Shown: one piece after another, positions 6,591 through 14,226 of the stretch
How positions within the stretch are numbered: the first letter of the stretch is position 1
How the letters are laid out: every line of letters begins with the position of its first letter
From: an uncultured Kiloniellales bacterium
GTDB lineage: Bacteria > Pseudomonadota > Alphaproteobacteria > Kiloniellales > JAKSDN01
Length of the DNA stretch: 18,345 nucleotides
NCBI GenBank assembly: GCA_937974415.1
Contig: CALJXB010000463.1
Location: 1-18,345 of the forward strand
Direction of reading: 5' to 3'
The notes under the pieces: model-generated
Seen by the model: only the letters and a program-made list of their open reading frames with translations
Told to the model about the DNA's origin: nothing
Database searches by the model: none
Program-made: the position numbers and the translations under genes

Positions 6591-7289
6591 ATGAGCGAGT
6601 CGAAACAGCAACAGGATAAGCCGCACTACCACGGCCATCGCGACCGCTTGCGCCAGCGCTTGCTGGGCAAGGGCGGCGAGGCGCTGGCCGATTACGAGAT
6701 CCTGGAGTTCCTGCTGTTCGGCGCCAAGCCCCGGACCGACACCAAGCCGCTCGCCAAGGCACTGATGAAGCGCTTCGGCAGCCTGTCGGCAGTGCTGGCG
6801 GCCGAGCCCTCGGAACTCGCCGAAGTGCCGGATCTGGGCGACGCCTCGATCGCGGCGCTTAAGATCGTGCCCGAGGCGGCGCGGCGCCTCGCCCGGGAGC
6901 AGATCCTGGGTCAGCCGGTGCTGTCGTCCTGGGGCAAGCTGCTCGACTACTGCCGCATCTCGCTTGCCCACGAAAAGGTCGAACGCTTCCACCTGCTGTT
7001 CCTCGACCGGCAGAACCGCCTGATCGCCGACGAGACCCAGCAGCGCGGCACGGTCGACCACACGCCGGTCTATCCCCGCGAGGTGGTGCGCCGCGCCTTG
7101 GAGCTCGGCGCCACAGCCCTCATCCTGGTGCACAACCACCCCTCGGGCGACCCGACGCCGTCGAAGGCCGACATCGAGATGACCCGGGAAATCGTCGCCG
7201 CCGGCGAGAAGCTCGGCATCGCGGTGCACGACCACGTGGTGATCGCCAAGTCCGGCGAGACCAGCTTCAAGAGCGCCGGGCTGCTGTAG
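6591..7289 (+). CDS. radC: RadC family JAMM/MPN+ domain protein
   Basis: This 232-residue protein has the two-part RadC layout. An N-terminal helix-hairpin-helix-like region (about 15-100, with EVPDLGDASIAAL near 78-90) is followed by the JAMM metalloprotease-like domain with H181-N-H183-PSGDPTPSKAD194, the zinc-binding signature. RadC was named for a supposed DNA repair role in E. coli that was later retracted; its biochemical function remains unsettled. The ATG at 6591 lies about ten bases after a strong GGAGGGGGAAGG. The upstream 280 bases to the dodecin start hold the divergent promoters of both genes and no further gene that I can support. Confidence 0.93.
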   Translation: MSESKQQQDKPHYHGHRDRLRQRLLGKGGEALADYEILEFLLFGAKPRTDTKPLAKALMKRFGSLSAVLAAEPSELAEVPDLGDASIAALKIVPEAARRLAREQILGQPVLSSWGKLLDYCRISLAHEKVERFHLLFLDRQNRLIADETQQRGTVDHTPVYPREVVRRALELGATALILVHNHPSGDPTPSKADIEMTREIVAAGEKLGIAVHDHVVIAKSGETSFKSAGLL

Positions 7290-7348
7290 CGGCCGCCCTT
7301 GCCCCGCCGAGGTGTCGGCACAAGGATATAGGGTTGCGGCCGGGCGTC

Positions 7349-7365
7349 TTAACCATAAGTGTTAA
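7349..7365 (+). promoter_or_regulatory. CtrA-like half-site pair (TTAACCAT plus TTAAC, spacing 9)
   Basis: TTAACCAT at 7349-7356 equals the known CtrA half-site motif. A second TTAA follows at 7362-7365, but the gap is nine bases rather than seven, so this is not a canonical full site. It lies 148 bases upstream of the small gene at 7497. A consensus -35 TTGACA sits at 7448-7453, without a convincing -10. Confidence 0.35.
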
Positions 7366-7496
7366 CCCAAAAGGGCTGGCGTTCTCGAAACCGTCGCCGC
7401 ATAATTGTTGCTCGCGAGGCCGTTGAGGCCCTCCGTGGTTCGCGGATTTGACAAGGCATTTATTTCGAACGTGACTTTGAATCGGGCCGGTGTTTC

Positions 7497-7742
7497 ATGC
7501 AGATCGACGACAAAATTACCGAAGGCTACGTAATACTCTGCCACAACAAGACCGAAGAGCACGTCTTCATCGTACGGACGCTGGGGCCTGCCGTGGAATG
7601 TCCGAAATGCGGCAGCACGGCCCTGTCGGGGGACCTGGCGACGGATTTCGTGCGCCGCAAACGCAACGGGCGCAACGGGGCGAACGGGGCGAACGGGGCG
7701 AACGGGGCGAACGGCCAGGATCGCACGGCCGCATCGTCCTAA
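7497..7742 (+). CDS. Small Cys-containing protein with a Gly-X-X repeat tail, function unknown
   Basis: I do not recognise the function of this 81-residue protein. The N-terminal half (about 1-48) looks folded and holds a CPKCG knuckle at about 35-39 with an upstream Cys15/His16 and His22, which could form a treble-clef or ribbon zinc site; only three cysteines are present, so metal binding is uncertain. After VRRKRNGRN, the tail is a run of Asn-Gly-Ala triplets, encoded by 9-bp DNA repeats, giving Gly at every third position as in collagen but only about six triplets long. The ATG at 7497 has no strong ribosome binding site. Non-repetitive codon choice is less GC-biased than in radC upstream. 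A TTGACA (-35-like) and a CtrA-like half-site precede the gene. Confidence 0.65.
   Translation: MQIDDKITEGYVILCHNKTEEHVFIVRTLGPAVECPKCGSTALSGDLATDFVRRKRNGRNGANGANGANGANGQDRTAASS
7665..7715 (+). repeat. 9-bp tandem repeat AACGGGGCG inside the small gene
   Basis: Four exact copies occupy 7674-7709, flanked by degenerate copies on each side (7665-7673 and 7710-7715). The unit length keeps the frame, so copy-number change by slippage would lengthen or shorten the Asn-Gly-Ala tail without a frameshift. Confidence 0.9.
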
Positions 7743-7856
7743 GGCAAGCCGACTCTTCGACCACACGTCCATGGCGGCCCGCCGTGGCGCCGGATGGCGT
7801 TCATTTGGGACTGCGCAAGAGGGGGCAGGCGGGACGACGTCCTGCTCCCGTCGCCG

Positions 7857-8027
7857 TCAAAAGATCCACGAGATCACCAGGAAAATCCCAGACCACAGAA
7901 TCAGGTTGCTGAGCACCACGGCGAGCAGCGTGAGGCGCGGCGACCACTTGTCGTCGCTCAGCGGCGCGCGCCGCGTTTCGCGACCACCCTCGTCTTCGCT
8001 CGGAATCTGAAATTCCGACGCGCTCAT
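7857..8027 (-). CDS. 56-residue single-pass membrane protein
   Basis: A short minus-strand frame encodes a hydrophilic, acidic-then-basic N-terminus (MSASEFQIPSEDEGG, then RETRR) and one long hydrophobic helix (about 32-55, LTLLAVVLSNLILWSGIFLV), ending two residues after a Trp. GGGGGA lies six bases before the ATG at 8027, a good ribosome binding site. Start, composition and the helix at the extreme C-terminus suggest a tail-anchored or N-in membrane miniprotein. I do not know its function. It is convergent with the small Gly-repeat gene and reads toward it across a 114-base gap. Confidence 0.7.
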   Translation of the reverse strand: MSASEFQIPSEDEGGRETRRAPLSDDKWSPRLTLLAVVLSNLILWSGIFLVISWIF

Positions 8028-8040
8028 GGTTTTCCCCCAA

Positions 8041-8056
8041 GACCGGACCCCCGGTC
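8041..8056. repeat. GACCGG/CCGGTC inverted repeat
   Basis: A 6-bp perfect stem with an ACCC loop lies 13 bases upstream of the start of the 56-residue membrane protein gene, next to its ribosome binding site. It could be an operator or a leader hairpin. Confidence 0.4.
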
Positions 8057-8096
8057 GTCAGTTCTTCAGGGGCGCGATGGGAATTCCCCGGACGTG

Positions 8097-8115
8097 ATGA
8101 TCACCGGACGATCAT
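8097..8115. promoter_or_regulatory. ATGATC-N7-GATCAT inverted repeat, possible operator
   Basis: Two perfect 6-bp half-sites separated by seven bases, a geometry typical of dimeric regulators. It lies 70 bases upstream of the minus-strand membrane-protein start. No regulator can be named. Confidence 0.35.
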
Positions 8116-8153
8116 TCATGGGCAGAAACTCCCTGCAGCCGTCTGCCGAGACA

Positions 8154-8198
8154 CAAAAAACAACTCACCGCCTTTTGGTTATCATAAGGCTAGGCGGT
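8154..8198 (-). terminator. Minus-strand hairpin followed by a T-run
   Basis: On the minus strand ACCGCCT pairs with AGGCGGT around an 18-base loop (8167-8198); an alternative GCCTT/AAGGC pairing exists inside. Three bases later comes TTGTTTTTTG. This is the best rho-independent terminator shape in the window. It lies about 210 bases downstream of the flavoprotein stop, or could be an attenuator in the leader of the 56-residue gene. Confidence 0.5.
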
Positions 8199-8409
8199 TG
8201 AATTGCGCTATTTCGATAATCTTGTGCAACTTTACGTCTATTTGCAACAAATAATGTCAAGTGTGTTGACTTACACATCCGCTTAGATACGCGATCCCAC
8301 ACCTACTGGATGGCAGTCATCGGCGATCCAAAGCTGTGGGAGACTTTGGACTCTTGGTGAAGAAACGACGCGGCCGAGGGTGATTTACGGTTCTCGGGCG
8401 CGGGGCGGC

Positions 8410-10467
8410 TCACCCGAGGCAGGGTTGCTCGCGCGGCAGTTCAGCCGCCTCGTCCCGCGGGTCGCCAAGCCGGCGGGCCGCCCGGTGGCCGGCGTAGACC
8501 GCCGCCGCGAGGGTTCCGGGCGCCGCGCAATCGCCGATGCGGCTGAGCGACAGGATGCCGTACTCCGTCAGCCGCTTCGGATCGCCCGCCAGTTCGAGAT
8601 AGAGGCTGTCCGAAGGTGCCCGGGAGGTGATCGTAAGGAGCGAGCCCGCCGGCCGCGCTGTAATGCGCCTGGAAAACACGCAGGCGAGCCGCACCTCGCT
8701 GCCATCGAAGCTGTCCAGCCCATGGTTGGTGACGATCTCCACCCCGGCCTCGATGAGGGCTGCCATGGTGAATTCCTGCTCGCCGGTGTGCCGGCTCCAG
8801 TGCCCGGCCCGCCCCTCGTTGGTCGCCAGGACCACCTCGAGGCCCTCGGCCCGGAGCTTGAGCGCCAAGACGGCGCCCATGTAGTAGTTGTCGTCGTCGT
8901 AAACGAGGACCGGGCCCTCGGGCCGATGCCCGTCCATGATGTCGTCCGGGGTGAGGACATTCGCGAGCTCGGAGCCTGGAAACGCCGTGGTGCGCTGACG
9001 GCCGAGGCCGTCGCGCCGCCAGCGTGCGCCGGTCGCCACGAAGACGTGCTGAAAGCCGAAATCGAGCACCTGGGCCGCGCTCAACTCGCTCTCCAGATAG
9101 ATCTCCACGTTGGCCAGCTTGGTCAACTGGCCGAGGCGCCAGTCGCGCACTCGCGCCCATTCGGCCAGGCCAGGCAGGCGGCTTTCGCGGCTCACCCGGC
9201 CGCCCAGTTCCGCGCCCGCCTCGGCCAGAGTCACCGCGTAGCCGCGCTGGCCGAGGGCGCGCGCCGCCTCCAGCCCGGCCGGCCCGCCGCCCGCCACCAG
9301 CACCGTCTCCTCGGCGTGGCGCCGGGCAATCCGCTCCGGGTGCCAGCCCCTGCGCCACTCCTCGCCCATGGTCGGGTTCTGGGTGCAGCGGATCGGCACG
9401 GCGCGGTTGTCGTGGGCGTAGCAGATGTTGCAGCCGATGCACTCGCGGATGTCCTCGAGACGCCCCGCCTTGATTTTTCTTGGCAGGAAGGGATCGGCGA
9501 TCGACGGCCGGGCAGCGCCGATGAAGTCGAGGATGCCCTTCTTGATCTGGCGCACCATGGTGTCCGGCGAGGTGAAACGGCCGACCCCCACCACCGGCTT
9601 GGCGCTCATCGTCTTGACGAAGGCCACGGCCTCTTCCTGGGCCGCCTCCTTGACGAAGCGCGAGCTGCCCATCTCGCGCCAGTAGTCGGGGACGGTCACG
9701 TCCCAAAGGTCCGGCAGGTCCGCCAGCAGGGCGATCGCCTCGCGCGACTCCGCCACCGTCAGGCCTTCGACACAGCCCTCGTCGGAGACGTTGAAGCGCA
9801 CCGCCACGGCGGCACGGTCGCCCACTGCGTCGCGGGTCTCGGCGATCAACTCACGCACGATGCGCACCCGGTTCTCCAGCGATCCGCCGTACTCGTCGGA
9901 GCGCCGGTTGAGCTCCGGGGAGAGAAACTCCGACAGCAGATAGCCGTGGGCGGCGTAGACATAGACGATGTCGAAGCCGGCCTCGAGCGCACGTCCCGCC
10001 GCCGCCTTTTGCCAGCCCCTGAGATCGCGGATGTCCTGCTTGTCCATCGGTCGCGAGGCCACCGGATCGCCGGAGGAATGGGCCAGCGGCCAGCTACCGG
10101 CGCCGAGGGTCGGCAGCCGGCTCCACAGGTTGGCGGTGGAACTGCCGCCGTGCCACAGCTCGACGCCGGCGAGCGCCCCCTGGTCATGCACTGCCTCGGT
10201 CATCAGCGCGTGGGCGCACACGTCCTCCGCGTCCCATAGGGCCGCGTAATTCGAAGGCTGATTGTCGGAGCTGGGATGCATCGAGCAATACTCGGTGCAG
10301 ACGACGCCCCAGCCACCCTCCGCCTTGACGCCCCGGAGCGCCGCCAGGCTGCGCGGATAGCGCCAGCCCAAGCCGGTGCAATGGGGCACCTGGTAGAAGC
10401 GGTTGGACGCCGTCACCGGCCCGATCTTCACCGGCTCGAACAGCACGTCGTAGCGCGGATCACGCAT
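8410..10467 (-). CDS. Trimethylamine dehydrogenase-family iron-sulfur flavoprotein
   Basis: This 685-residue protein closely follows trimethylamine dehydrogenase (TMADH), dimethylamine dehydrogenase and histamine dehydrogenase throughout. Residues 1-330 form the Old-Yellow-type TIM barrel, with C30 in QVPHC for the 6-S-cysteinyl FMN and the Y171/H174 pair. C343, C346, C349 and C361 bind a 4Fe-4S cluster. From about 387 (VLVAGGGPAGLEAARAL) there is a nucleotide-binding domain, which binds ADP structurally in TMADH. Such enzymes oxidatively cleave amines and pass electrons to an ETF. The TMADH aromatic bowl Y60/W264/W355 appears here as Y60, W263 and D353; Asp at the last position is what histamine dehydrogenase has, so the substrate is an amine of unknown identity. 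AGAGG precedes the ATG at 10467. The gene stands alone between unrelated neighbours; no ETF genes are visible. Confidence 0.88.
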   Translation of the reverse strand: MRDPRYDVLFEPVKIGPVTASNRFYQVPHCTGLGWRYPRSLAALRGVKAEGGWGVVCTEYCSMHPSSDNQPSNYAALWDAEDVCAHALMTEAVHDQGALAGVELWHGGSSTANLWSRLPTLGAGSWPLAHSSGDPVASRPMDKQDIRDLRGWQKAAAGRALEAGFDIVYVYAAHGYLLSEFLSPELNRRSDEYGGSLENRVRIVRELIAETRDAVGDRAAVAVRFNVSDEGCVEGLTVAESREAIALLADLPDLWDVTVPDYWREMGSSRFVKEAAQEEAVAFVKTMSAKPVVGVGRFTSPDTMVRQIKKGILDFIGAARPSIADPFLPRKIKAGRLEDIRECIGCNICYAHDNRAVPIRCTQNPTMGEEWRRGWHPERIARRHAEETVLVAGGGPAGLEAARALGQRGYAVTLAEAGAELGGRVSRESRLPGLAEWARVRDWRLGQLTKLANVEIYLESELSAAQVLDFGFQHVFVATGARWRRDGLGRQRTTAFPGSELANVLTPDDIMDGHRPEGPVLVYDDDNYYMGAVLALKLRAEGLEVVLATNEGRAGHWSRHTGEQEFTMAALIEAGVEIVTNHGLDSFDGSEVRLACVFSRRITARPAGSLLTITSRAPSDSLYLELAGDPKRLTEYGILSLSRIGDCAAPGTLAAAVYAGHRAARRLGDPRDEAAELPREQPCLG

Positions 10468-10608
10468 AGTCGCCTCTCACTCTTGCCATTCGCCCTTGCT
10501 TGGACCGCTAGCCGAGCCCAGTCAAGCCCCGGCCCACCCTTGACAATCCCGCCTCCCGGGCGTTCGTTGGCGCCCTATTTCAATCCGAGAGTCGCCGCGA
10601 GCTGGCCC

Positions 10609-11925
10609 ATGATTCCGCGTTACAGCCGGCCCGAAATGACCAAGATCTGGGAGCCGGAGAACCGCTTCCGCATCTGGTTCGAGATCGAGGCCCATGCCTG
10701 CGACGCCCAGGCGGAACTCGGCGTGATCCCCAAGGCGGCCGCCGAGGCGGTCTGGCAGCGCGGCCGTTTCGAGGTCGCGCGCATCGACGAGATCGAGGCG
10801 ACCACCAAGCACGACGTCATCGCCTTCCTCACCAACTTGGCCGAGCACGTGGGCGAGGAGGCGCGCTTCGTGCACCAGGGCATGACCTCCTCGGACGTGC
10901 TGGATACCTGCCTGGCGGTGCAGCTGACCCAGGCGGCCGACCTGCTGCTGGCCGACCTTGACCGCCTGCTTGCGGCGCTCGAGGCCCGGGCACGGGAGCA
11001 CAAGGAGACCCTGTGCCTCGGCCGCAGCCACGGCATCCATGCCGAGCCGACCACCTTCGGCCTCAAGCTGGCCGGCCACTACGCCGCCTTCGCCCGCAAC
11101 CGCGAACGTCTGGAGGCGGCGCGGCGCGAAGTCGCGACCTGCGCCATCTCCGGCGCCGTGGGCACCTTCGCCACCATCGATCCGGCCGTGGAGGCCCACG
11201 TGGCGGAGAAGCTGGGCCTCGCCGTCGAGCCGGTCTCGACCCAGGTCATCCCGCGCGACCGGCACGCCGCCTACTTCGCCGCCCTCGGCATCGTCGCGTC
11301 TTCCGTCGAGGCGCTGGCCGTGGAGGTCCGCCATCTGCAGCGCAGCGAGGTCCGCGAGGCCGAGGAATACTTCGCGCCCGGCCAGAAGGGCTCCTCGGCC
11401 ATGCCCCACAAGCGCAACCCGATCCTCAGCGAGAACCTTACCGGCCTCGCCCGGGTGGTGCGGGCCGCGGTGGTGCCGGCGCTCGAGAATGTCGCCCTGT
11501 GGCACGAGCGCGATATCTCCCACTCCTCGGTCGAGCGGGTCTTCGCGCCGGACTCCACCATCGCCCTCGACTTCGCGCTTCACCGCCTCGCCGGGGTGGT
11601 CGAGAAGCTGCTGGTCTACCCGGAGGCCATGGCCCGCAATCTGGACCAATTGGGCGGCCTGATCCACTCCCAGCGGGTGCTGCTGGCGCTCACCCAGGCC
11701 GGGGTCAGCCGCGAGGCGGCCTATCGCATCGTGCAGGACAAGGCCATGGCCGTGTGGGCCGGCGAAGGCGACTTCCTGGCGCTCTTGAAGGACGACCCGG
11801 AGGTTGTGGCCAAGCTCTCGGGCGAGGCCCTGGAGGCCTGCTTCGACATGGCCGAACACCTGAGGCACGTCGATACCGTCTTCGCGCGGGTGTTCGCGAA
11901 GCCTGGCGCAGGCTCCGGCCGGTGA
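10609..11925 (+). CDS. purB: Adenylosuccinate lyase
   Basis: PurB catalyses two fumarate-releasing steps: SAICAR to AICAR and adenylosuccinate to AMP. The 438-residue protein has the superfamily signature GSSAMPHKRNP at 261-271, with the catalytic Ser262/Ser263 flexible loop, TSSDVLDT and GRSHGIHAEPT motifs carrying active-site residues, and the N-terminal MIPRYSRPEM typical of alphaproteobacterial PurB. The ATG at 10609 is taken because it gives exactly that N-terminus; the frame is open upstream but that sequence is antisense to the flavoprotein gene. The ribosome binding site is weak. It heads the purine block of this window; the sulfatase-like gene follows only 13 bases after its stop, so they may share a transcript. 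Confidence 0.96.
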   Translation: MIPRYSRPEMTKIWEPENRFRIWFEIEAHACDAQAELGVIPKAAAEAVWQRGRFEVARIDEIEATTKHDVIAFLTNLAEHVGEEARFVHQGMTSSDVLDTCLAVQLTQAADLLLADLDRLLAALEARAREHKETLCLGRSHGIHAEPTTFGLKLAGHYAAFARNRERLEAARREVATCAISGAVGTFATIDPAVEAHVAEKLGLAVEPVSTQVIPRDRHAAYFAALGIVASSVEALAVEVRHLQRSEVREAEEYFAPGQKGSSAMPHKRNPILSENLTGLARVVRAAVVPALENVALWHERDISHSSVERVFAPDSTIALDFALHRLAGVVEKLLVYPEAMARNLDQLGGLIHSQRVLLALTQAGVSREAAYRIVQDKAMAVWAGEGDFLALLKDDPEVVAKLSGEALEACFDMAEHLRHVDTVFARVFAKPGAGSGR

Positions 11926-11938
11926 TGGGACCCAGCCC

Positions 11939-13696
11939 TTGAGGTCACGGAACAAGGGAAGGGTTTTCGTCTTACTCCGGCATCTGGCAAACCTCTGTGC
12001 GCCTGGCTTGGTGGTTCTATTGCCGTTCTTCGGCTTCATTCGATTTCACGACTATCCCGTTTGGCGGCCGGAGGTGCTCTTGGTCGTTGGTGCCATCTTG
12101 GCCCTAGGCGCGCCGTTCGGGCTGTTGATCTCTATCCGCGCCAAGACCTTGGGCGCCGCAGCGATTACAGCCCTTCTTCTCGCTTGGCTTGGCGGAACGA
12201 TCCTCGCATCGAATCAAGATATGTTCTTCGTCGTAGAGTCGGCGAGGCATTGGCTCGTGAACATCGCGGGCAGCGCCGGCATGTACATCGTCTTTTTCGG
12301 CGGCTTCGCCTTGGTCGTTGGCACGATATTCTTTCTTGCCAGCCGACTGGGCCAGTATCTCGGGATCGTCGTCGCCACGGCCTTCGGCATGGCCTCCGTC
12401 AGCGTTCTCATAGCTCCCACTGGGAAGATCTTTCTCGGCGAATTCTACCGAAATCCCGCCATAGCACAGGCCGACCTGCCTCCCATCGTCCACTTCATTT
12501 TGGACGAGCATATCGGGCTGCAGGGCCTGCCGAGCGACATCGAGGGGGCGGACGAGCTTCGCAACGAGCTCATAGCTTTCTATGAAAGTTTCGGTTTCAG
12601 AGTGTTCGGGCGAGCCTATTCGCAATACGCCGACACCAAAGTTTCACTCGCCGCCATGCTGAGCGGGCAGCCGCACAACTACATAACAAGCGGGGAGGAT
12701 GCCGAAGCCTCGCGAACGCACCTCAGCCAAAATCCCTGGTTTGAACACTTGGCCGAGCAGGGCTATCGCGTTCGAGTCTACAGCAGTTACGACGTGAATT
12801 TCTGTGGCAAGGACGAAAGCCCAATTCACTCGTGCTTCGGCTATTCCGCGAATTCGATCAGTTCGCTGAAAGACTCGAACCTTCCTGCTGTCATATTGGC
12901 GAAGGCGATCAGCGCGAGTTTTCTTGATACCGTAATCCTTTACCGAATGTGGTTGGACACATCTCCCAACGTCGTGCGACAGGGGGCCGTTCTGCCAAAT
13001 TGGTTGCGTCAAGAGCACAAGTTCGCGGCTCCCGCTAGCCTCCCGGTCCTCCGGCAGGTTTTGCAGGATCTGCACAGAGAACCTCGCGGCAGCGCCTATT
13101 TCGTGCACCTCTTGATCCCACATCACACCTATCTCTACGACCAGGACTGCCGGATCAGGTCCGACATCGAGAGTTGGGCGAACCATGTCAGCCCGGACGC
13201 CGACTTCGCCTCCGGCCAGATCAACACGCCGGACTCGCGCAAGCGCTCGTATGCCACCTACTTGGAACAGCTGCGGTGCACCAAGAGCCAGCTTCGGGCT
13301 TTCTTCGAGGACCTTCGCGCAATTGGCACCTTCGAAGATGGAACGATCATCGTTCATGGCGATCATGGATCGCGAATCGCCAAGGTACCCGCCAATGGCA
13401 GGTTTGCCGATCGGCTCAGCAACAGCGACCTGGTCGACCTCTTCTCGGTCCTCTTTGCCGTGCACGGCCCAGGCATCGAGAGCGGATACGACAACCGCCT
13501 TCGCTCCCTTCAGTCTCTCTTCGCAGAAATCGCCTTGCAGCACGCTCAATCGCCGGAACCCGACGATATCGTCTTAAGCTTCATCAATGAGTTCGGGGAC
13601 CCCATACCGGGCAAGACTTGGCTTCGCATGCCCATGCCCAACTTCGGGGCGGCGCTATCAGCGGCGCCGGAGGACGGTGAGGCGCCGATAAATTGA
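11939..13696 (+). CDS. Membrane protein with sulfatase/alkaline-phosphatase-fold domain
   Basis: This 585-residue protein has about five transmembrane helices (about 20-36, 46-64, 71-90, 113-134, 140-160) and then a large domain with alkaline-phosphatase superfamily features: HFILDEH near 185-191 (first metal Asp), ADTKVSLAAMLSG near 231-243 (Thr233 as the candidate nucleophile), HLLIPHHTY near 390-398 and the HGDHG signature at 473-477. The layout resembles LtaS- and EptA-like phospho-group transferases acting outside the cytoplasmic membrane, but the substrate is unknown. The start appears to be TTG at 11939, 13 bases after purB, with GGGA about ten bases upstream; no ATG is available nearby. 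GC counted by hand is 33/60 at 11941-12000 and 34/60 at 12601-12660, against 43/60 at the purB end, and codon use looks different, suggesting recent acquisition. Confidence 0.75.
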   Translation: MRSRNKGRVFVLLRHLANLCAPGLVVLLPFFGFIRFHDYPVWRPEVLLVVGAILALGAPFGLLISIRAKTLGAAAITALLLAWLGGTILASNQDMFFVVESARHWLVNIAGSAGMYIVFFGGFALVVGTIFFLASRLGQYLGIVVATAFGMASVSVLIAPTGKIFLGEFYRNPAIAQADLPPIVHFILDEHIGLQGLPSDIEGADELRNELIAFYESFGFRVFGRAYSQYADTKVSLAAMLSGQPHNYITSGEDAEASRTHLSQNPWFEHLAEQGYRVRVYSSYDVNFCGKDESPIHSCFGYSANSISSLKDSNLPAVILAKAISASFLDTVILYRMWLDTSPNVVRQGAVLPNWLRQEHKFAAPASLPVLRQVLQDLHREPRGSAYFVHLLIPHHTYLYDQDCRIRSDIESWANHVSPDADFASGQINTPDSRKRSYATYLEQLRCTKSQLRAFFEDLRAIGTFEDGTIIVHGDHGSRIAKVPANGRFADRLSNSDLVDLFSVLFAVHGPGIESGYDNRLRSLQSLFAEIALQHAQSPEPDDIVLSFINEFGDPIPGKTWLRMPMPNFGAALSAAPEDGEAPIN

Positions 13697-13758
13697 GGCC
13701 GTTCGGAGCCTGACAGACGCGTTGCCGCTCGCGGCGCGAACTTCGGGTCACGTGAAGG

Positions 13759-13776
13759 CCCCGCCGTTGGGCGGGG
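13759..13776. terminator. GC-rich hairpin between convergent genes
   Basis: CCCCGCC, a GTTG loop and GGCGGGG form a perfect 7-bp stem between the stop of the sulfatase-like gene (13696) and the stop of the zeta-subunit gene (13810). There is no clear T-run on either side, but the position fits a bidirectional terminator. Confidence 0.55.
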
Positions 13777-13809
13777 ATTCGCAGGATGTCATCACGACCG
13801 GCGCGCCGG

Positions 13810-14124
13810 CTATTCCTCCATGACCTGCTCTTTGGCCACGGCGAGGCACTCCTCCATCTTGTTGCGCAGGCGGTGCTCCGTCATCTCGACCCCCCCGTCC
13901 TCCAGGTCGCCCAGGAGCTTGCGCACCAGGTCGGCGTCGCCCGGCTCCTCGAAGTCGGCCGAGACCACCTCCTTGGCATAGGCCTCGGCGGCGTCCTTGC
14001 CCAGGAGCTCCGCCGCCCACAGGCCCAACAGCTTGTTGCGCCGGACCTCGACCCGGAACTGCAGCTCTTGATCGTGCTTGTACTTGTCCTCGAAGGCTTT
14101 CTCGCGGTTGTCGAAGGTGGTCAT
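13810..14124 (-). CDS. F1Fo-ATPase inhibitor subunit zeta (DUF1476)
   Basis: This 104-residue protein begins MTTFDNREKAFEDKYKHD and is clearly a DUF1476 protein. The family is the zeta subunit described in Paracoccus denitrificans, which inserts its N-terminal segment into F1 and blocks ATP hydrolysis, much as mitochondrial IF1 does. The N-terminal inhibitory segment (about 1-20) is intact; a helical bundle follows (RRNKLLGLWAAELLGKDAAEAYAK region, about 28-51, then a helix near 61-72 and one at 78-102 ending KEQVMEE). Length is normal. AGAGGACCGGACC upstream of ATG 14124 is a good ribosome binding site. It is divergent from the NRDE gene, with a structured spacer between them, and is not next to the atp operon. 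Confidence 0.92.
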   Translation of the reverse strand: MTTFDNREKAFEDKYKHDQELQFRVEVRRNKLLGLWAAELLGKDAAEAYAKEVVSADFEEPGDADLVRKLLGDLEDGGVEMTEHRLRNKMEECLAVAKEQVMEE

Positions 14125-14226
14125 GGTCCGGTCCTCTTGGTGGCCAGGGTCGGCACCCTAGGGTTTTGCCGGGGGCGTTGCGGCGTTGCCTTGCGCACCC
14201 GGGAATGATATCGCGGACCCTGTTAT

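Larger units (their letters stand above)
8028..8409. other. Gene-free 382-base stretch with AT-rich core and inverted repeats
   Basis: I find no supported gene here. The stretch contains three inverted repeats (8041-8056, 8097-8115, 8167-8198) and a notably AT-rich core (about 8150-8290) in an otherwise GC-rich window. On the minus strand a perfect TTGACA lies at about 8254-8259, without a convincing -10. It must hold the leader of the 56-residue gene and the 3' end of the transcript of the flavoprotein gene. Confidence 0.6.

Noticed and set aside
8380..10239. A 619-codon plus-strand frame opposite the flavoprotein gene
   Set aside because: The minus strand carries all TMADH-family motifs; the plus frame is low-complexity and unlike any protein I know.
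10522..12039. A 505-codon minus-strand frame opposite purB
   Set aside because: Shadow of purB in a GC-rich genome; no family motifs.
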